A stretch of DNA of 64,000 bases from Hyphomonadaceae bacterium. Its GTDB lineage: Bacteria; Pseudomonadota; Alphaproteobacteria; Caulobacterales; Hyphomonadaceae. The stretch is taken from NCBI GenBank assembly GCA_022844345.1, contig JALHLU010000008.1, forward strand, positions 1-64,000. Direction: 5' to 3'. Below are positions 35,301 through 43,900 of the stretch, piece after piece (positions within the stretch are counted from its first letter, which is position 1; every line of letters begins with the position of its first letter). The position numbers and the translations under genes are program-made. The notes under the pieces are model-generated. The model was not told where the DNA came from and did no database searches. It worked only from the letters and a program-made list of their open reading frames with translations.

Positions 35301-35386
35301 CGCCGCCGACCAACTCCTGCTACACGACAGGCGAAACGCTTCGTCCGCCGCGTACAATCGGCGCCGAACTGCAGATCCGGTTCTAG
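32372..35386 (+). CDS. TonB-dependent outer membrane receptor
   Basis: A 1004-residue protein with a signal peptide (about 1-24, ending AMAQG). The plug domain spans about 45-165, starting DVVVITSQKREETVQDIALAV and including NYVDGVYFSSAIPAGREPIFVDRVEVVRGPQGTLYG, the canonical plug end. The rest is beta barrel, ending with the outer-membrane C-terminus ELQIRF. It lacks an obvious TonB box and STN domain. Substrate unknown: subclasses of this type import siderophores, sugars or other small molecules. AGGGAGGACG precedes the start at 32372, and a perfect terminator follows at 35430. Confidence 0.94.
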   Translation: MAQLNRFSIVSLLALSLAMPAMAQGVESGPQPPADEDQDRTGRDVVVITSQKREETVQDIALAVTAITSELRDEIGITTVQDYTNFAPGLTYSTSNDRLGMRGVTRTSNNFGIRSGISNYVDGVYFSSAIPAGREPIFVDRVEVVRGPQGTLYGRDSIGGALNLITKRPTEEFEGQVNFQYGDYDTRAVQGTFAGPITDWMRYRVGYSRSVQNEGFLTNYSGLETEGSRRDDTYVEGQLEFDLGEDFDLWIRAGRLGWDVRYGAPGARTGVDDPYPYNTRFFNSTADLGPNGWAGLNDPTRDQTGTQNTNPSINDRNGFNTSFSNFAHLSPTSEFALEAVWHADNFDIKYLGGYVYYNYNLQQDQDGTAINAYTCTAALCGSPTFEGRRVSSERHSDYTENRGWFSNEINFLSTWEGPLQLISGLYAYQENYNQTVFVSDLNHPGGVIRDLVATQAWATAGGPLVGAPPPAALPELPTGTGRNSFSGSPIPGASLMYFTNNQAVNNAYGAFVQADYQFNDDLKFTAGIRYSQDILDGREYARVINHYVIESALEAAFSAGYVPALTAPPPFGPGLPPAIAAQQAQLIAANAIPTRLDVTRTLGGPDPSTINATSNPCGTAGLGVVNTNVTAANSLAAQCPGGNSVDKSRYGIYYDATSGNAYRDLYATFEEVTGVLGVDWTPDSDTLVYGKYNRGYKPGGLGCAAVNCTLVVTPFTDKELVDAFELGFKRTWSDWDLITNATLFFYDYQGYQVSNTIVPDDPDGAGPLPRPAAYASYVNLPEVNTLGFELETIWYPTDNLRFIFNYGYTNPEIGDSPSLVHNLDPYALDPEAQPLGAPAAGANPLQGQSLNGNILPFSPKNKIALNGTYTWDFEDGSTIDASLSYFWQDVAYSSIFNRHYTEIPSWDQADARLSWTSGDGNITLIGFVRNLFDEIVYDSRGSGLREAAAVGATVGTGRRVAPTECFSTPATTPGFGAPPTNSCYTTGETLRPPRTIGAELQIRF

Positions 35387-35429
35387 GCCTTACACTTTCT
35401 CCAATGGCGGTGCTCCCGCGATTGGCACT

Positions 35430-35465
35430 GCGCCGACCCCTACCCGGGGTCGGCGCTTTTCTTTT
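35430..35465 (+). terminator. Terminator of the TonB-dependent receptor gene
   Basis: An 11-bp perfect stem (GCGCCGACCCC/GGGGTCGGCGC) followed by TTTTCTTTT. One of the clearest intrinsic terminators in the window. Confidence 0.92.
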
Positions 35466-35488
35466 CTGGGGGCGCCGGTTTGTGGGCA

Positions 35489-35639
35489 CGCCCTCGTGGT
35501 TCGACGGACGTCCACCTGACTTTCGTCAGGCGGACTGCCCACCGTGAGGGCTGACCGACACCGGTGGTTTGCAAGCCCTCATGGTGAGCAGCGATGCTGC
35601 GCGAAAGCGCGGCGTTGCGTCAGTCGAACCACGAGGGCG
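35489..35639. repeat. Intergenic palindromic repeat
   Basis: Arms of 17 bp (35489-35505 and 35623-35639) are perfect inverted copies (CGCCCTCGTGGTTCGAC). Between them lie a smaller hairpin (GTCC-CCTGAC/GTCAGG-GGAC) and GC-rich dyads. The layout resembles REP/RUP-like elements common between convergent alphaproteobacterial genes. No protein is supported within it. Confidence 0.75.
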
Positions 35640-35651
35640 TCCTTCCAATTC

Positions 35652-36392
35652 TCAGCTGCAGCCAGCCCCCGCCGCCTTTTCCTTGTCCCACTCCGCCTTG
35701 CGGCGTTTCCAGTCGGCCTCCATCGCCTTGCGCCATTTCACACGCAGGGAGGAGGGGCGCTCGGGGAAGCGTTCGTCGAGCACTGTCGCTGACACGACGC
35801 GGTCAGACCGGAATGAACGGAAGTCGCGCCGCGTCTCGCACCAGGCGCAGATGATCCGCGTGGTCTCGTAATAGCCGAGTATGATCGGCCAGATCACGCG
35901 CTTGGTCGCGCGCCCCTCCACGTCGCGATAATCCAGCAGCATCTTGCGCGAGCCGTTGATCGCCCCGCGCACCAGCCCGAGATCGATCGCATCCTTCGCG
36001 CGATCCCACGCCGGCACGACGCGATGCGCCGGATCGTCGATATAGGGCCGCAGGCGTTCGGGAATGCTGACTTCGATCTTGGCCAGCAGATCCTGTGCGG
36101 CTTTCGACAATTGCGGATCGCCGCGATTGATCACCCATTGCGCGCCGAGCACGGCCGCCTCGATCTCATCCGTGGTCAGCATCAGCGGCGGCATGTCGAG
36201 GCCCTTGTCGAGCACATAGCCGATGCCCGCCTCGCCACGGATGGGCACGCGCTGCGCCAGCAACGCCGCGATATCGCGATAGACAGACCGCTTGGACGTC
36301 TCCAGCTCCGCCGCCATCGCGTCCGCTGTCACCGGCTTCTTCGAGCGCCGCAGGATCTGGATGATCTCGAAAAGACGGTCCGCCTTGCGCAT
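35652..36392 (-). CDS. WYL-domain transcriptional regulator (YafY type)
   Basis: A 246-residue regulator. An N-terminal HTH (RKADRLFEIIQILRRSKKPVTADAMAAELETSKRSVYRDIAAL) precedes a WYL domain at about 135-230; the motif appears as ITRIICAWCETRRDFRSFRSDRV. WYL regulators sense ligands or nucleic acid through this domain and often control an adjacent gene. The neighbouring divergent ORF is a possible 24-residue peptide. Confidence 0.9.
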   Translation of the reverse strand: MRKADRLFEIIQILRRSKKPVTADAMAAELETSKRSVYRDIAALLAQRVPIRGEAGIGYVLDKGLDMPPLMLTTDEIEAAVLGAQWVINRGDPQLSKAAQDLLAKIEVSIPERLRPYIDDPAHRVVPAWDRAKDAIDLGLVRGAINGSRKMLLDYRDVEGRATKRVIWPIILGYYETTRIICAWCETRRDFRSFRSDRVVSATVLDERFPERPSSLRVKWRKAMEADWKRRKAEWDKEKAAGAGCS

Positions 36393-36511
36393 GTTTTCGG
36401 CCCCCGATCCATGCTGCCACTATGCTGTCAGCAGCGATCTGGCAGGTATGTGTCATCAGGCTCGAACAGGTCAAGCCGCAGAACTGGCCGGACAGGATGG
36501 GGGAGGCAGAC

Positions 36512-36586
36512 ATGATCGCCGCAATCACAGGCGCCCTGATCGTCGCGATCAAGCTGGTCGTGATCGCCCAGTTCCGCCGCGCCTGA
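36512..36586 (+). CDS. 24-residue hydrophobic peptide with strong ribosome site
   Basis: An ORF divergent from the WYL regulator. GGGGGAGG stands 5 bases before the ATG. The product is one membrane helix with a basic end (MIAAITGALIVAIKLVVIAQ plus FRRA). Its size and shape suggest a regulatory membrane peptide or type I toxin-like peptide, but no antitoxin RNA is evident. It could also be chance. Confidence 0.4.
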   Translation: MIAAITGALIVAIKLVVIAQFRRA

Positions 36587-36691
36587 GACCAGTCCCCGAA
36601 AGCCGGCGCCAGACCGGACCGCATGCTCCTCGGCGGCCACATGTCCCGGCAGACGGACAGGGCCGCCGGTTTGTGGTGCGGGCCGCGCCTG

Positions 36692-38674
36692 CTACCGCGT
36701 CACGATCGGGAACGCCGTGTTCGGCGGGTCCATCCACTGGCTCAGCTTCAGCAGCGCCTGCGGATTGCCTTCCAGCTTCACCGCGCCTGACTGGATTTTC
36801 GGGGGCAGGGCCTGGCCGCCGAATATCCCGCCGAGAAAGTCCGCGCGCGACAGCGTCAACGTTGCATCCACCGGCCCGGGCGCTGCGATCTCCTCGTGCA
36901 CCAGCACGCCATTCGCGATGGTGACATAGGTCCGCTCGTTCGAGTCGGTCAGCACGAAGGCGAGCTTCACGCTCTGTCCGGCAGACTTCGCCGGATCAAG
37001 CCGTACGGCAAGCAGGTCGATCAGCGATCCAAGCGGCAGGTTCGCCAGCGCGGCCATCTGCGAGGCCGGGTTGGCGCGCGGCGCGCCCACACCCTCGCGC
37101 AGCTCCTTCGCGCCGGTGAGATAGATGTTGCGCCAGGTCGATGGCTCCGCCTGCCAGCCCAGCTGGTCATAGCAGCGCGCCAGCAGGTCCTTCGCTTCGG
37201 CATCCGCGCCATCCGCCATCACGACATGATTGAGCAGCTCGGCCGCCCAGGCGTATTCGCCCGCGTCGTAGGCTGTGCGCGCCTCGGCTTTCACCTTGGC
37301 CGCTCCGCCCATCGCGGCGACATAGCGCTTGCCCGTTTCCACCGGCGGCATCGGCGCAAGGTTCACGGGGTTGGCGTCATACCAGCCCATGTAGAACTGA
37401 TAGACGGCGCGGCTGTTGAAGCTCAGCGAGCCATAATACGGCCGGTCATACCATTCGTTCTCCAGCTCCGGCGGAAGCTGCAGCGCGGCTGCGATCTCGT
37501 CGCCATTCAGTCCCTTGTTCATCAGGCGCACGGTCTGGTCGTGCAGGAAGGCATAGGCGTCGCGATGCTTGCCCAGATACTCGCGGATCTCGCCATTGCC
37601 GAAGCGCGGCCAGCCATGGCTGGCGATCAGGATATCCGCCTCGCCGAACATGCGAAGCGCATCGGTCAGCCCCTCGGCCCACACCTTGGCGTCGCGCACC
37701 ACTGCGCCGCGCGGCGTCAGGATGTTGTGCTGTGTCGCGTTGGCGTTCTCCGCCATGTCCACGATCTTCCAGTCGGGGAACCAGATGTTCATTTCGGCCG
37801 GCGCTTCCGTGCCCGGCGTGAACTGGAACACCATTTTCACGCCATCGATCGTCAGCTCTTCGCCCGTCGCGCCAATCTCCCGCGTGGGCGGGATCAGCGA
37901 TGTCGAGCCCGTCGACAGCCCCGGCCCGATGCCGGCGTTCACGAGCCCGTCTTCGCTCTTGGGCAGCGGAATGCCGAACTGGTACATCGCGCGCCGCTGC
38001 ATCGCAGGCCCCGCAATCACATTCTCGCCCACCGCCGCATCGAGGAAACCCTTCGGCGCGATGACCTGCACCTTGCCCGAACGCACATCCTCCAGCGCCA
38101 CCAGCCCGGCCGTCCCCGCGAAATGGTCGGTGTGCGAATGCGTGTAGATCACCGCCACCACAGGCCGCGCGCCCAGCTGCTCGTTCGCCAGCTCCAGCGC
38201 CGCCTTGGCCGTCTCGTTCGAGCCCAGCGTGTCGATGATGATCCAGCCCGTAGCGCCCTTCACGAAGGTGATGTTGGCCAGGTCAAACCCGCGCACCTGC
38301 CAGATCGTGTCGCTCACCTGGTAGAGGCCGTGCCGGCTCATCAGCTGGCCCTGCCGCCACAGGCTTGGGTTCACCGTCGCAGACGATTGCGCCTTCAGGA
38401 AGTCAAACGCGGCGAGGTTCCACACCGGCTGTCCTCCCGTCGTGGCGATCAGCGGATCCTTCCGCGTCGCGACGAAGCCACGGTCGGCGAAGCCGAAATC
38501 CTGCGTGTCGGCAAAGTTTCGCGCGGCCAGCACCTTCGCGTGCTCGGCCTGCGTGAAGGCCGACGGCGCTTCCGGCCCGGCAAGCGGCATGACGGGGGCG
38601 GCGGGCGGCGCGCCGGGCGCGGCAGACACGCACCCCGCCAGCACCAACAGGCCGACGCCCAGCAACTGTTTCAT
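36692..38674 (-). CDS. Alkylsulfatase-like metallo-beta-lactamase fold protein (BDS1/SdsA family)
   Basis: A 660-residue lipoprotein (LVLAGC lipobox) with three parts: an N-terminal metallo-hydrolase domain with THSHTDHFAG (H179, H181, D183, H184), a dimerisation helical domain (about 390-520, with YYGSLSFNSRAVYQFYMGWYD), and a C-terminal SCP2-like domain. This layout is that of SDS hydrolases that cleave primary alkyl sulfates; the substrate is not proven. GGGAGCGGG precedes the start at 38674. Confidence 0.9.
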   Translation of the reverse strand: MKQLLGVGLLVLAGCVSAAPGAPPAAPVMPLAGPEAPSAFTQAEHAKVLAARNFADTQDFGFADRGFVATRKDPLIATTGGQPVWNLAAFDFLKAQSSATVNPSLWRQGQLMSRHGLYQVSDTIWQVRGFDLANITFVKGATGWIIIDTLGSNETAKAALELANEQLGARPVVAVIYTHSHTDHFAGTAGLVALEDVRSGKVQVIAPKGFLDAAVGENVIAGPAMQRRAMYQFGIPLPKSEDGLVNAGIGPGLSTGSTSLIPPTREIGATGEELTIDGVKMVFQFTPGTEAPAEMNIWFPDWKIVDMAENANATQHNILTPRGAVVRDAKVWAEGLTDALRMFGEADILIASHGWPRFGNGEIREYLGKHRDAYAFLHDQTVRLMNKGLNGDEIAAALQLPPELENEWYDRPYYGSLSFNSRAVYQFYMGWYDANPVNLAPMPPVETGKRYVAAMGGAAKVKAEARTAYDAGEYAWAAELLNHVVMADGADAEAKDLLARCYDQLGWQAEPSTWRNIYLTGAKELREGVGAPRANPASQMAALANLPLGSLIDLLAVRLDPAKSAGQSVKLAFVLTDSNERTYVTIANGVLVHEEIAAPGPVDATLTLSRADFLGGIFGGQALPPKIQSGAVKLEGNPQALLKLSQWMDPPNTAFPIVTR

Positions 38675-38822
38675 CCGTCCCGCTCCCTCAAGCATTTCCT
38701 GCAGCCCTGATTAAGCGGCTGTGCGCCCCGGGTCCATCGCCTGCTGGCGCGGCATTTACTGGACCCGGCGGCCGCCGGGGGTCATGCTGGGGGCCGGATT
38801 CGCAACCCCAAGGGAGAGGCTC

Positions 38823-39044
38823 ATGGAAGGCGCACTCACCGGGATGATCATCGGCGCCGCGTTGACGGTGCTGGCCGTCGTCTGGATCATGCTCTCACGC
38901 AAGCCCGTGAAGTGCGCCGCGTGCGGCCGCGAACAACCTGCGGTGCGAACCCCGCGCAATGCGCAGCAGGCGATGTGGGGCGGCTACACCTGCGCCGGCT
39001 GCGGCGCGGAACTGGATGCCAAGGGGCAGGTGAAGGCGAAGTAG
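38823..39044 (+). CDS. Membrane-anchored zinc-ribbon protein
   Basis: A 73-residue protein: one membrane helix (GALTGMIIGAALTVLAVVWIM) followed by CAACGREQ and CAGCGAEL, two CxxC pairs that form a zinc ribbon. AGGGAGAGG precedes the ATG. Function unknown. The longer frame upstream begins without such features. Confidence 0.75.
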   Translation: MEGALTGMIIGAALTVLAVVWIMLSRKPVKCAACGREQPAVRTPRNAQQAMWGGYTCAGCGAELDAKGQVKAK

Positions 39045-39097
39045 CGCGTGCCCTGGTTTGTACGGGATATGCGGCAGTCTCTGGAAGGAATGCGCGC

Positions 39098-39511
39098 GTG
39101 AGCAAGGTCAGCGCTTCGTGCCATTGTGGCGCCGTCCGCTTCGTGGTGGAGGAGCCCGCGTGGGTGCTTGACTGCAACTGCTCGCATTGCCGTCTCTATG
39201 GCGGCCTGTGGGCCTATTATGCGCAGCGCGAGATCGCCTTCGCCAGTCCGCCCGACACCTTCATCTACATGTGGGGCGATCACATGCTGGAGTTTCATCA
39301 CTGTCGTACCTGCGGAGGCGCCACCCACATGACGGAAGTGGGGACCAACGACGCCGAACGCATCGCCGTCAACGCACGCCTCATGCGCGGCCTTGATCCG
39401 GCGCGAACGCGGCTCGTCCAGAAGAACAATGGCAATGACGGTGTGTTCTGGACGAAGACCGATGCCCCGGTGCTGCCCAGCCACGATGCGCCGGCGAGCG
39501 ACACCCCGTGA
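39098..39511 (+). CDS. GFA family (CENP-V/formaldehyde-activating type) protein
   Basis: A 137-residue zinc protein with the GFA cysteine pattern: CHCGAVRF near the N-terminus, CNCSHC in the next loop, and CRTCGG later. These bind zinc in the glutathione-dependent formaldehyde-activating enzyme fold; many members have no such activity. GTG at 39098 with GGAAGG upstream is the probable start. Confidence 0.85.
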   Translation: MSKVSASCHCGAVRFVVEEPAWVLDCNCSHCRLYGGLWAYYAQREIAFASPPDTFIYMWGDHMLEFHHCRTCGGATHMTEVGTNDAERIAVNARLMRGLDPARTRLVQKNNGNDGVFWTKTDAPVLPSHDAPASDTP

Positions 39512-39523
39512 GGTCGGCAGGCC

Positions 39524-40375
39524 CTACGCCTTCATCCGTTCGGCGCGCTGCGGATTGTGGGCGTTCAGCCACGCATCGCTCATCGGCGCAAGCCACCGGC
39601 AGGTGCGCTCGATGAAGGCGAGCGCTTTCATGGCGTCGGCCGAGGGCCGGCTCGCCATCTGATAGGCTTCGGCCATGTCGCTGGCCCGCTGCGGATGGTT
39701 CAGCGTGAACAGGTCGCGGCGAAGGTCGAGGTCCTCGGTGTAGATCTGCTCGCGCTCCATCACGAGCGCGAACGCCGCTGACAGTGCAGCATGCCCGGCG
39801 TCCATTGCGGCCGCTCGCACCCGATCCGGCGCCTTGGCTGCTGCAAGCCGTCCCGATGCATTCAGCATGCGCTGGCGGAAGCCGAGAATGTCGCCATTCA
39901 TCGCCGCGGCGTCGATCCGTTGCGGCGCCAGCATGCGCGTCATGTTGCGGCCCGCCACGCACACCGAGTTCACGGCGAGGCGGAAGCGAGCCGGCGAGAA
40001 GGCGCCATCTGTGGTGAAAACGTCCTGCCAGTTGAACACGGCCACCGCGATGCGGCCGACGCGCGGATGGCGCCGGCGCAACTGTGCAGAAAGAGCGTGC
40101 TCCCAGTTTTCCTTGTTGCGGTTGGGGCCTGTCATCGCGCCCAGCCGCAGCAGGATGAACACAGCAGCCCCGCCCGTCCGCCCGCGCGCAGCGGGGCCGG
40201 AGAGATAAACCGAGTGCAGCCCGTCGCCATAACGCTCCAGCGCCATGTCCACGGCCTCGTCGGCGGCTTCGAGTGCGGGTTGTGAAACCTGTTCGCGGGG
40301 GATGGCCGCGTTTGTCACGCGACCCCAGTGATCCTGTGGCCAGAACTCGCCGCGCAACCGAACCGTGTGGCCCAT
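39524..40375 (-). CDS. Nucleotidyltransferase-like protein without catalytic acids
   Basis: A 283-residue protein. Residues about 42-75 look like a nucleotidyltransferase fold start (VYLSGPAARGRTGGAAVFILLRL), but the acidic pair expected two strands apart (DxD) is replaced by AVF, so catalysis is doubtful. The C-terminal half (about 170-270) is all-helical, HEPN-like. This assignment is tentative. The start at 40375 follows GGAG; a frame further upstream has no family support. Confidence 0.5.
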   Translation of the reverse strand: MGHTVRLRGEFWPQDHWGRVTNAAIPREQVSQPALEAADEAVDMALERYGDGLHSVYLSGPAARGRTGGAAVFILLRLGAMTGPNRNKENWEHALSAQLRRRHPRVGRIAVAVFNWQDVFTTDGAFSPARFRLAVNSVCVAGRNMTRMLAPQRIDAAAMNGDILGFRQRMLNASGRLAAAKAPDRVRAAAMDAGHAALSAAFALVMEREQIYTEDLDLRRDLFTLNHPQRASDMAEAYQMASRPSADAMKALAFIERTCRWLAPMSDAWLNAHNPQRAERMKA

Positions 40376-40593
40376 ACCTACGCTACTCCGTCCGCCCCTT
40401 ACGCCCGACCTCTCGTCGTGACTGCATCCCGGCGCCCAGCCGCGATGTCGTAAACAAAACGTTAAGTCAGGCGCGAGCGAGCGCAAGGAGATTCATCCGT
40501 TCAGATGCGATTTTACTGTGCTGAGCAGGTTCGCGCCGTTTACCTTGGTTAACGGCGCAGCCTTGCAATGATCGCCAACAGGAGCAGCCTCGC

Positions 40594-40842
40594 ATGCCTT
40601 CGGACCTTGTCGCCCGCATCGAAAATCTCCTCACTGACGCCAAGGTCGATCATTCGGCCAAGATCGCGAAGTTGCGTCAGTGGGAAGCCGATGCGCTTGC
40701 CCGCCAGCGCGCCGGCACAGAGGGCATGACGACGGCCAGCTCGCGCGCCAGTTCGCTTGAGGGCGAAGACCTCAAGCAGATCGAGATCGCCTTACGCTCC
40801 CTGGGCGAAGACGCCATCGACCAAGGCCCCGCTTCGATCTGA
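40594..40842 (+). CDS. Small conserved-looking hypothetical protein
   Basis: An 82-residue charged, helical protein (MPSDLVARIENLLTDAKVDH, IAKLRQWEADALARQRAGTEG, LKQIEIALRSLGED). CAGGAG stands before the ATG. Its shape fits a small regulatory or scaffold protein. It is followed 58 bases later by the TIR-WD40 gene. Confidence 0.65.
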   Translation: MPSDLVARIENLLTDAKVDHSAKIAKLRQWEADALARQRAGTEGMTTASSRASSLEGEDLKQIEIALRSLGEDAIDQGPASI

Positions 40843-40900
40843 AGGGGCGTTGCACCTCGATCCTGGGCATTGGTACACTTCCCAGCCAACCGGGGACACG

Positions 40901-43900
40901 ATGGCTGACGGCGCACCAGGCAGCCAGGCGACAACGCGCAACAAGGCGCAGGGCAAGCGCTATGCGGCGTTCGTCAGCTACAGCCACGCCGACGAGACCA
41001 TCGCGAACTGGCTGCACAGGCGTCTTGAGGACTATCGCATTCCCGCCCCGCTCCGGCGCGACGGCCGCCGCCGGATCGGCAAGTTGTTCCGCGACCGCGT
41101 GGAGTTGTCCGCCGCACACGATCTTGGCGGCGAGATCCGCAAGGCGCTTGAGCGGTCGGACGCGCTCATCCTTCTCTGCTCCCCGCGCGCCGCGAAGAGC
41201 CGCTATGTCGAAGAGGAAATCCGGCAGTTCAAGGAACGTGGCGGGGCGGAGCGCATTTTCGCGGTAATCGTCGATGGCGAGCCGCATGCGGCCGGTAAGC
41301 CGGGCCGCACTGCGGACGAGGAGTGTTTTCCGCGCGCGCTGCTCTACAGGGTGGACGAAACCGGGGCGTTGACATCCATCCCCGAACTCAACGAGCCCAT
41401 CGCCGCCGATGTACGGACGGGCAGGGATGGACGCGAGAACGGCGCCCTCAAACTGATCGCCGGCCTCCTGGGCGTCGGCCTCGACGAACTGGTCCAGCGC
41501 GAGAAGCAAGCCGAGCGCGCCCGCCGCCTCCGCACCCAGCTTGTCGCCGCCGGGTTCGCCGTTCTCGCAGCTGGCGCCGCCATCGCCGGCGGCATGGCCT
41601 GGCTGCAAGGCAACCTCGCGGAAGAGCGCCGCATTCTGGCGGAAGCCAAGACGCGTGAGGCCGAAGCAAACGAGCAGCGCGCCATCAAGGGGGAAAAGGA
41701 CGCGGAAGCCAACGCCGCTGAAGCCAATCGCCAGCGCCTCGAAGCCGAACGTGCCGCAACAGAACGCGAAATCCAGCGCGCCCTTGCAGATGCGAACGCC
41801 GCCGAAGCAACCGCCAATGCGCGTCAGGCCCGCAACACGCTGCATCGCTTTTTCACCACGCGCGCATGGGAATGGCTTGATGATGGCGATCTGGAAACAG
41901 CCGCGAGATATGCGCTCGCCGGCGCCCGCTTATCGCCTGCCAACCTGTCTGAGTATGAAGCCGTGCTTGCCAGGGTCATGCACGATACGCCCGAGCCCCA
42001 GTTCACGCTTCGCCATGACGCCGAGATACAGGATGTGGACTTTCCGGGCTCCAGGGTCATTGCGACCGGCAAGGACGGTATTGTCCGCATCTGGAACGCG
42101 GACAATGGGAGTGAGGTCCGCGCGTTCGGGATTGGCGAACGCATCAGGCGAACCGTTGTTTCGAGCCGTGGCTCGCACATCCTGACAGTGGGCCTCCTTG
42201 CTGCCCGCGTGAACGATGGCTTCACCGGCGATCAGCTTCACGTGCTCTCCCGGCCCGGTCACATGATCATGGACGCTGGCCTGTCGCCCGAGGGCTTGCG
42301 CGCCGTCACACTTGGCGCGAGCGGCGATGTCGTCGTCTGGTCCGAAGGCAAGGTTGTTCACGTCCTGCAGGACATCGCCGGCAAGCCTGAAATGGTCGCC
42401 TTCACGCCCGATGGAACACGGATTGTCACTGCCGGGGGAAAGTCGACGCCGCAGATATGGGACGCGGCGACCGGCGCTCGCCTCTTCACATTGGATGCCC
42501 AGAAAGCAAAGGTGCTCTCGGTTGCATTCACACCTGACAATACGAGAATCGTTACGGCCAGCGACGACAATGTCGTGCGTCTCTGGGATGTAGAAACAGG
42601 CGCACTTCTCCTGTCCCGCCCCGACCAGCGAGGGCTTCGGGCCGCCGCCCCATCGCCCGACAGGAACAGCATCGCGACGGTGAACTCCCAGGGAGTGGCC
42701 CGGCTCTGGCGGATGGATGATCCGGAGTATGTCTGGCAGGTTTCGGGCTGTTATGCGGATGAACTGGAATTCTCGCGAGACGGACGCTGGCTGACGTGCC
42801 TCAAACGCAATGCCGATTCCCTCGCGCTGGCCGATTCGCGCGTGCTGGAGGCCGCAAGCGGCCGTGGCGCGAACCTAGAGGGAGTCAGTCCGGCCTTCTC
42901 CGTGCTATCCGATCGCGTTGCAATCGGAAGCGGCGATGGCGCCGTCCGGATCTTCCCGCTCGCGGGGCGGCGTCAGGCGTCGGTGGACGACACGGAAAGA
43001 CAGTTCGGCAAGGGTGTCTTCTCGCCTGACGGCCAAGGCGTCCTGATCGCTCAGTCAAACGCCAAGGTCGTCGTGTGGGATGCAAATTTTCGAAACGGCC
43101 GGACGCTTGGAGATCATGGAGCACCCGTGACGTCGGCCGGTTTCTCACCGGACGGAAAATACGCCGTCTCAACGGGCGGCCGCGAGGCTCGCATCTGGGA
43201 TGCTGATCGGCCCCGGCTTGTTGCGTCGCTGGCCCACGACAAGAACGTGACCTATGCCGCCTTTTCCCCGGACAGCAGCCTGGTCGTCACCACCTCTGTG
43301 GACGGCTCCGCGCGCGTGTGGAGGGTATCGGACGGCGCGCTTCAGCAGACGGTCAGTCACGCGGTCTACGGCGTCTACGGCGTTGCTTTTTCTCCGGCGG
43401 CCAGGCAGTTCGCGACCGCAGGCGCCGATGGGCATGTCCGCCTGTGGGATTTTTCCGGCAGGCAGATTCGCAGTTTCGAGACGCCGAACGCCTTCGCGTC
43501 GTCTGTGGCCTTCTCACCTGATGGCGAGCGGATACTGGCGGGCGTGGACGGCGATATCCGTGTCTGGAACGTTGCAACGGGTGTGCTTGAGCTCTCGATC
43601 GCGGCTGGACATGACGTTGTGAACTCTGTCGCCATATCCCGGACTGGCGAGCGCATTCTCAGCGCGCATCTCGATGGTTCGGTCCACGTTTGGGAAAGCA
43701 GGAACGGCCGCCTGATCGCGTCACTCGACAACCGGGGCGCGAGCAATGCGAATGCGGTCTTTTCTTCAGACGACAGCCGCATACTGGCTTCCAGCAGGCC
43801 CGGAAAAGTCCAGCTCTGGGACGCAAGACGACTGACGCAGACCTTCTCCGGCGGCCTGGCGCAGAACGCGTGCAACTACCTCGGCGAACACCGCAGGTTC

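Noticed and set aside
35544-35871. Several short ORFs over the palindromic repeat
   Set aside because: They arise from the inverted repeat and from antisense of the WYL gene.
36896-38710. 604-codon ORF opposite the alkylsulfatase gene
   Set aside because: Extremely His/Arg-rich translation typical of a reverse frame; the minus strand encodes a well-matched enzyme.
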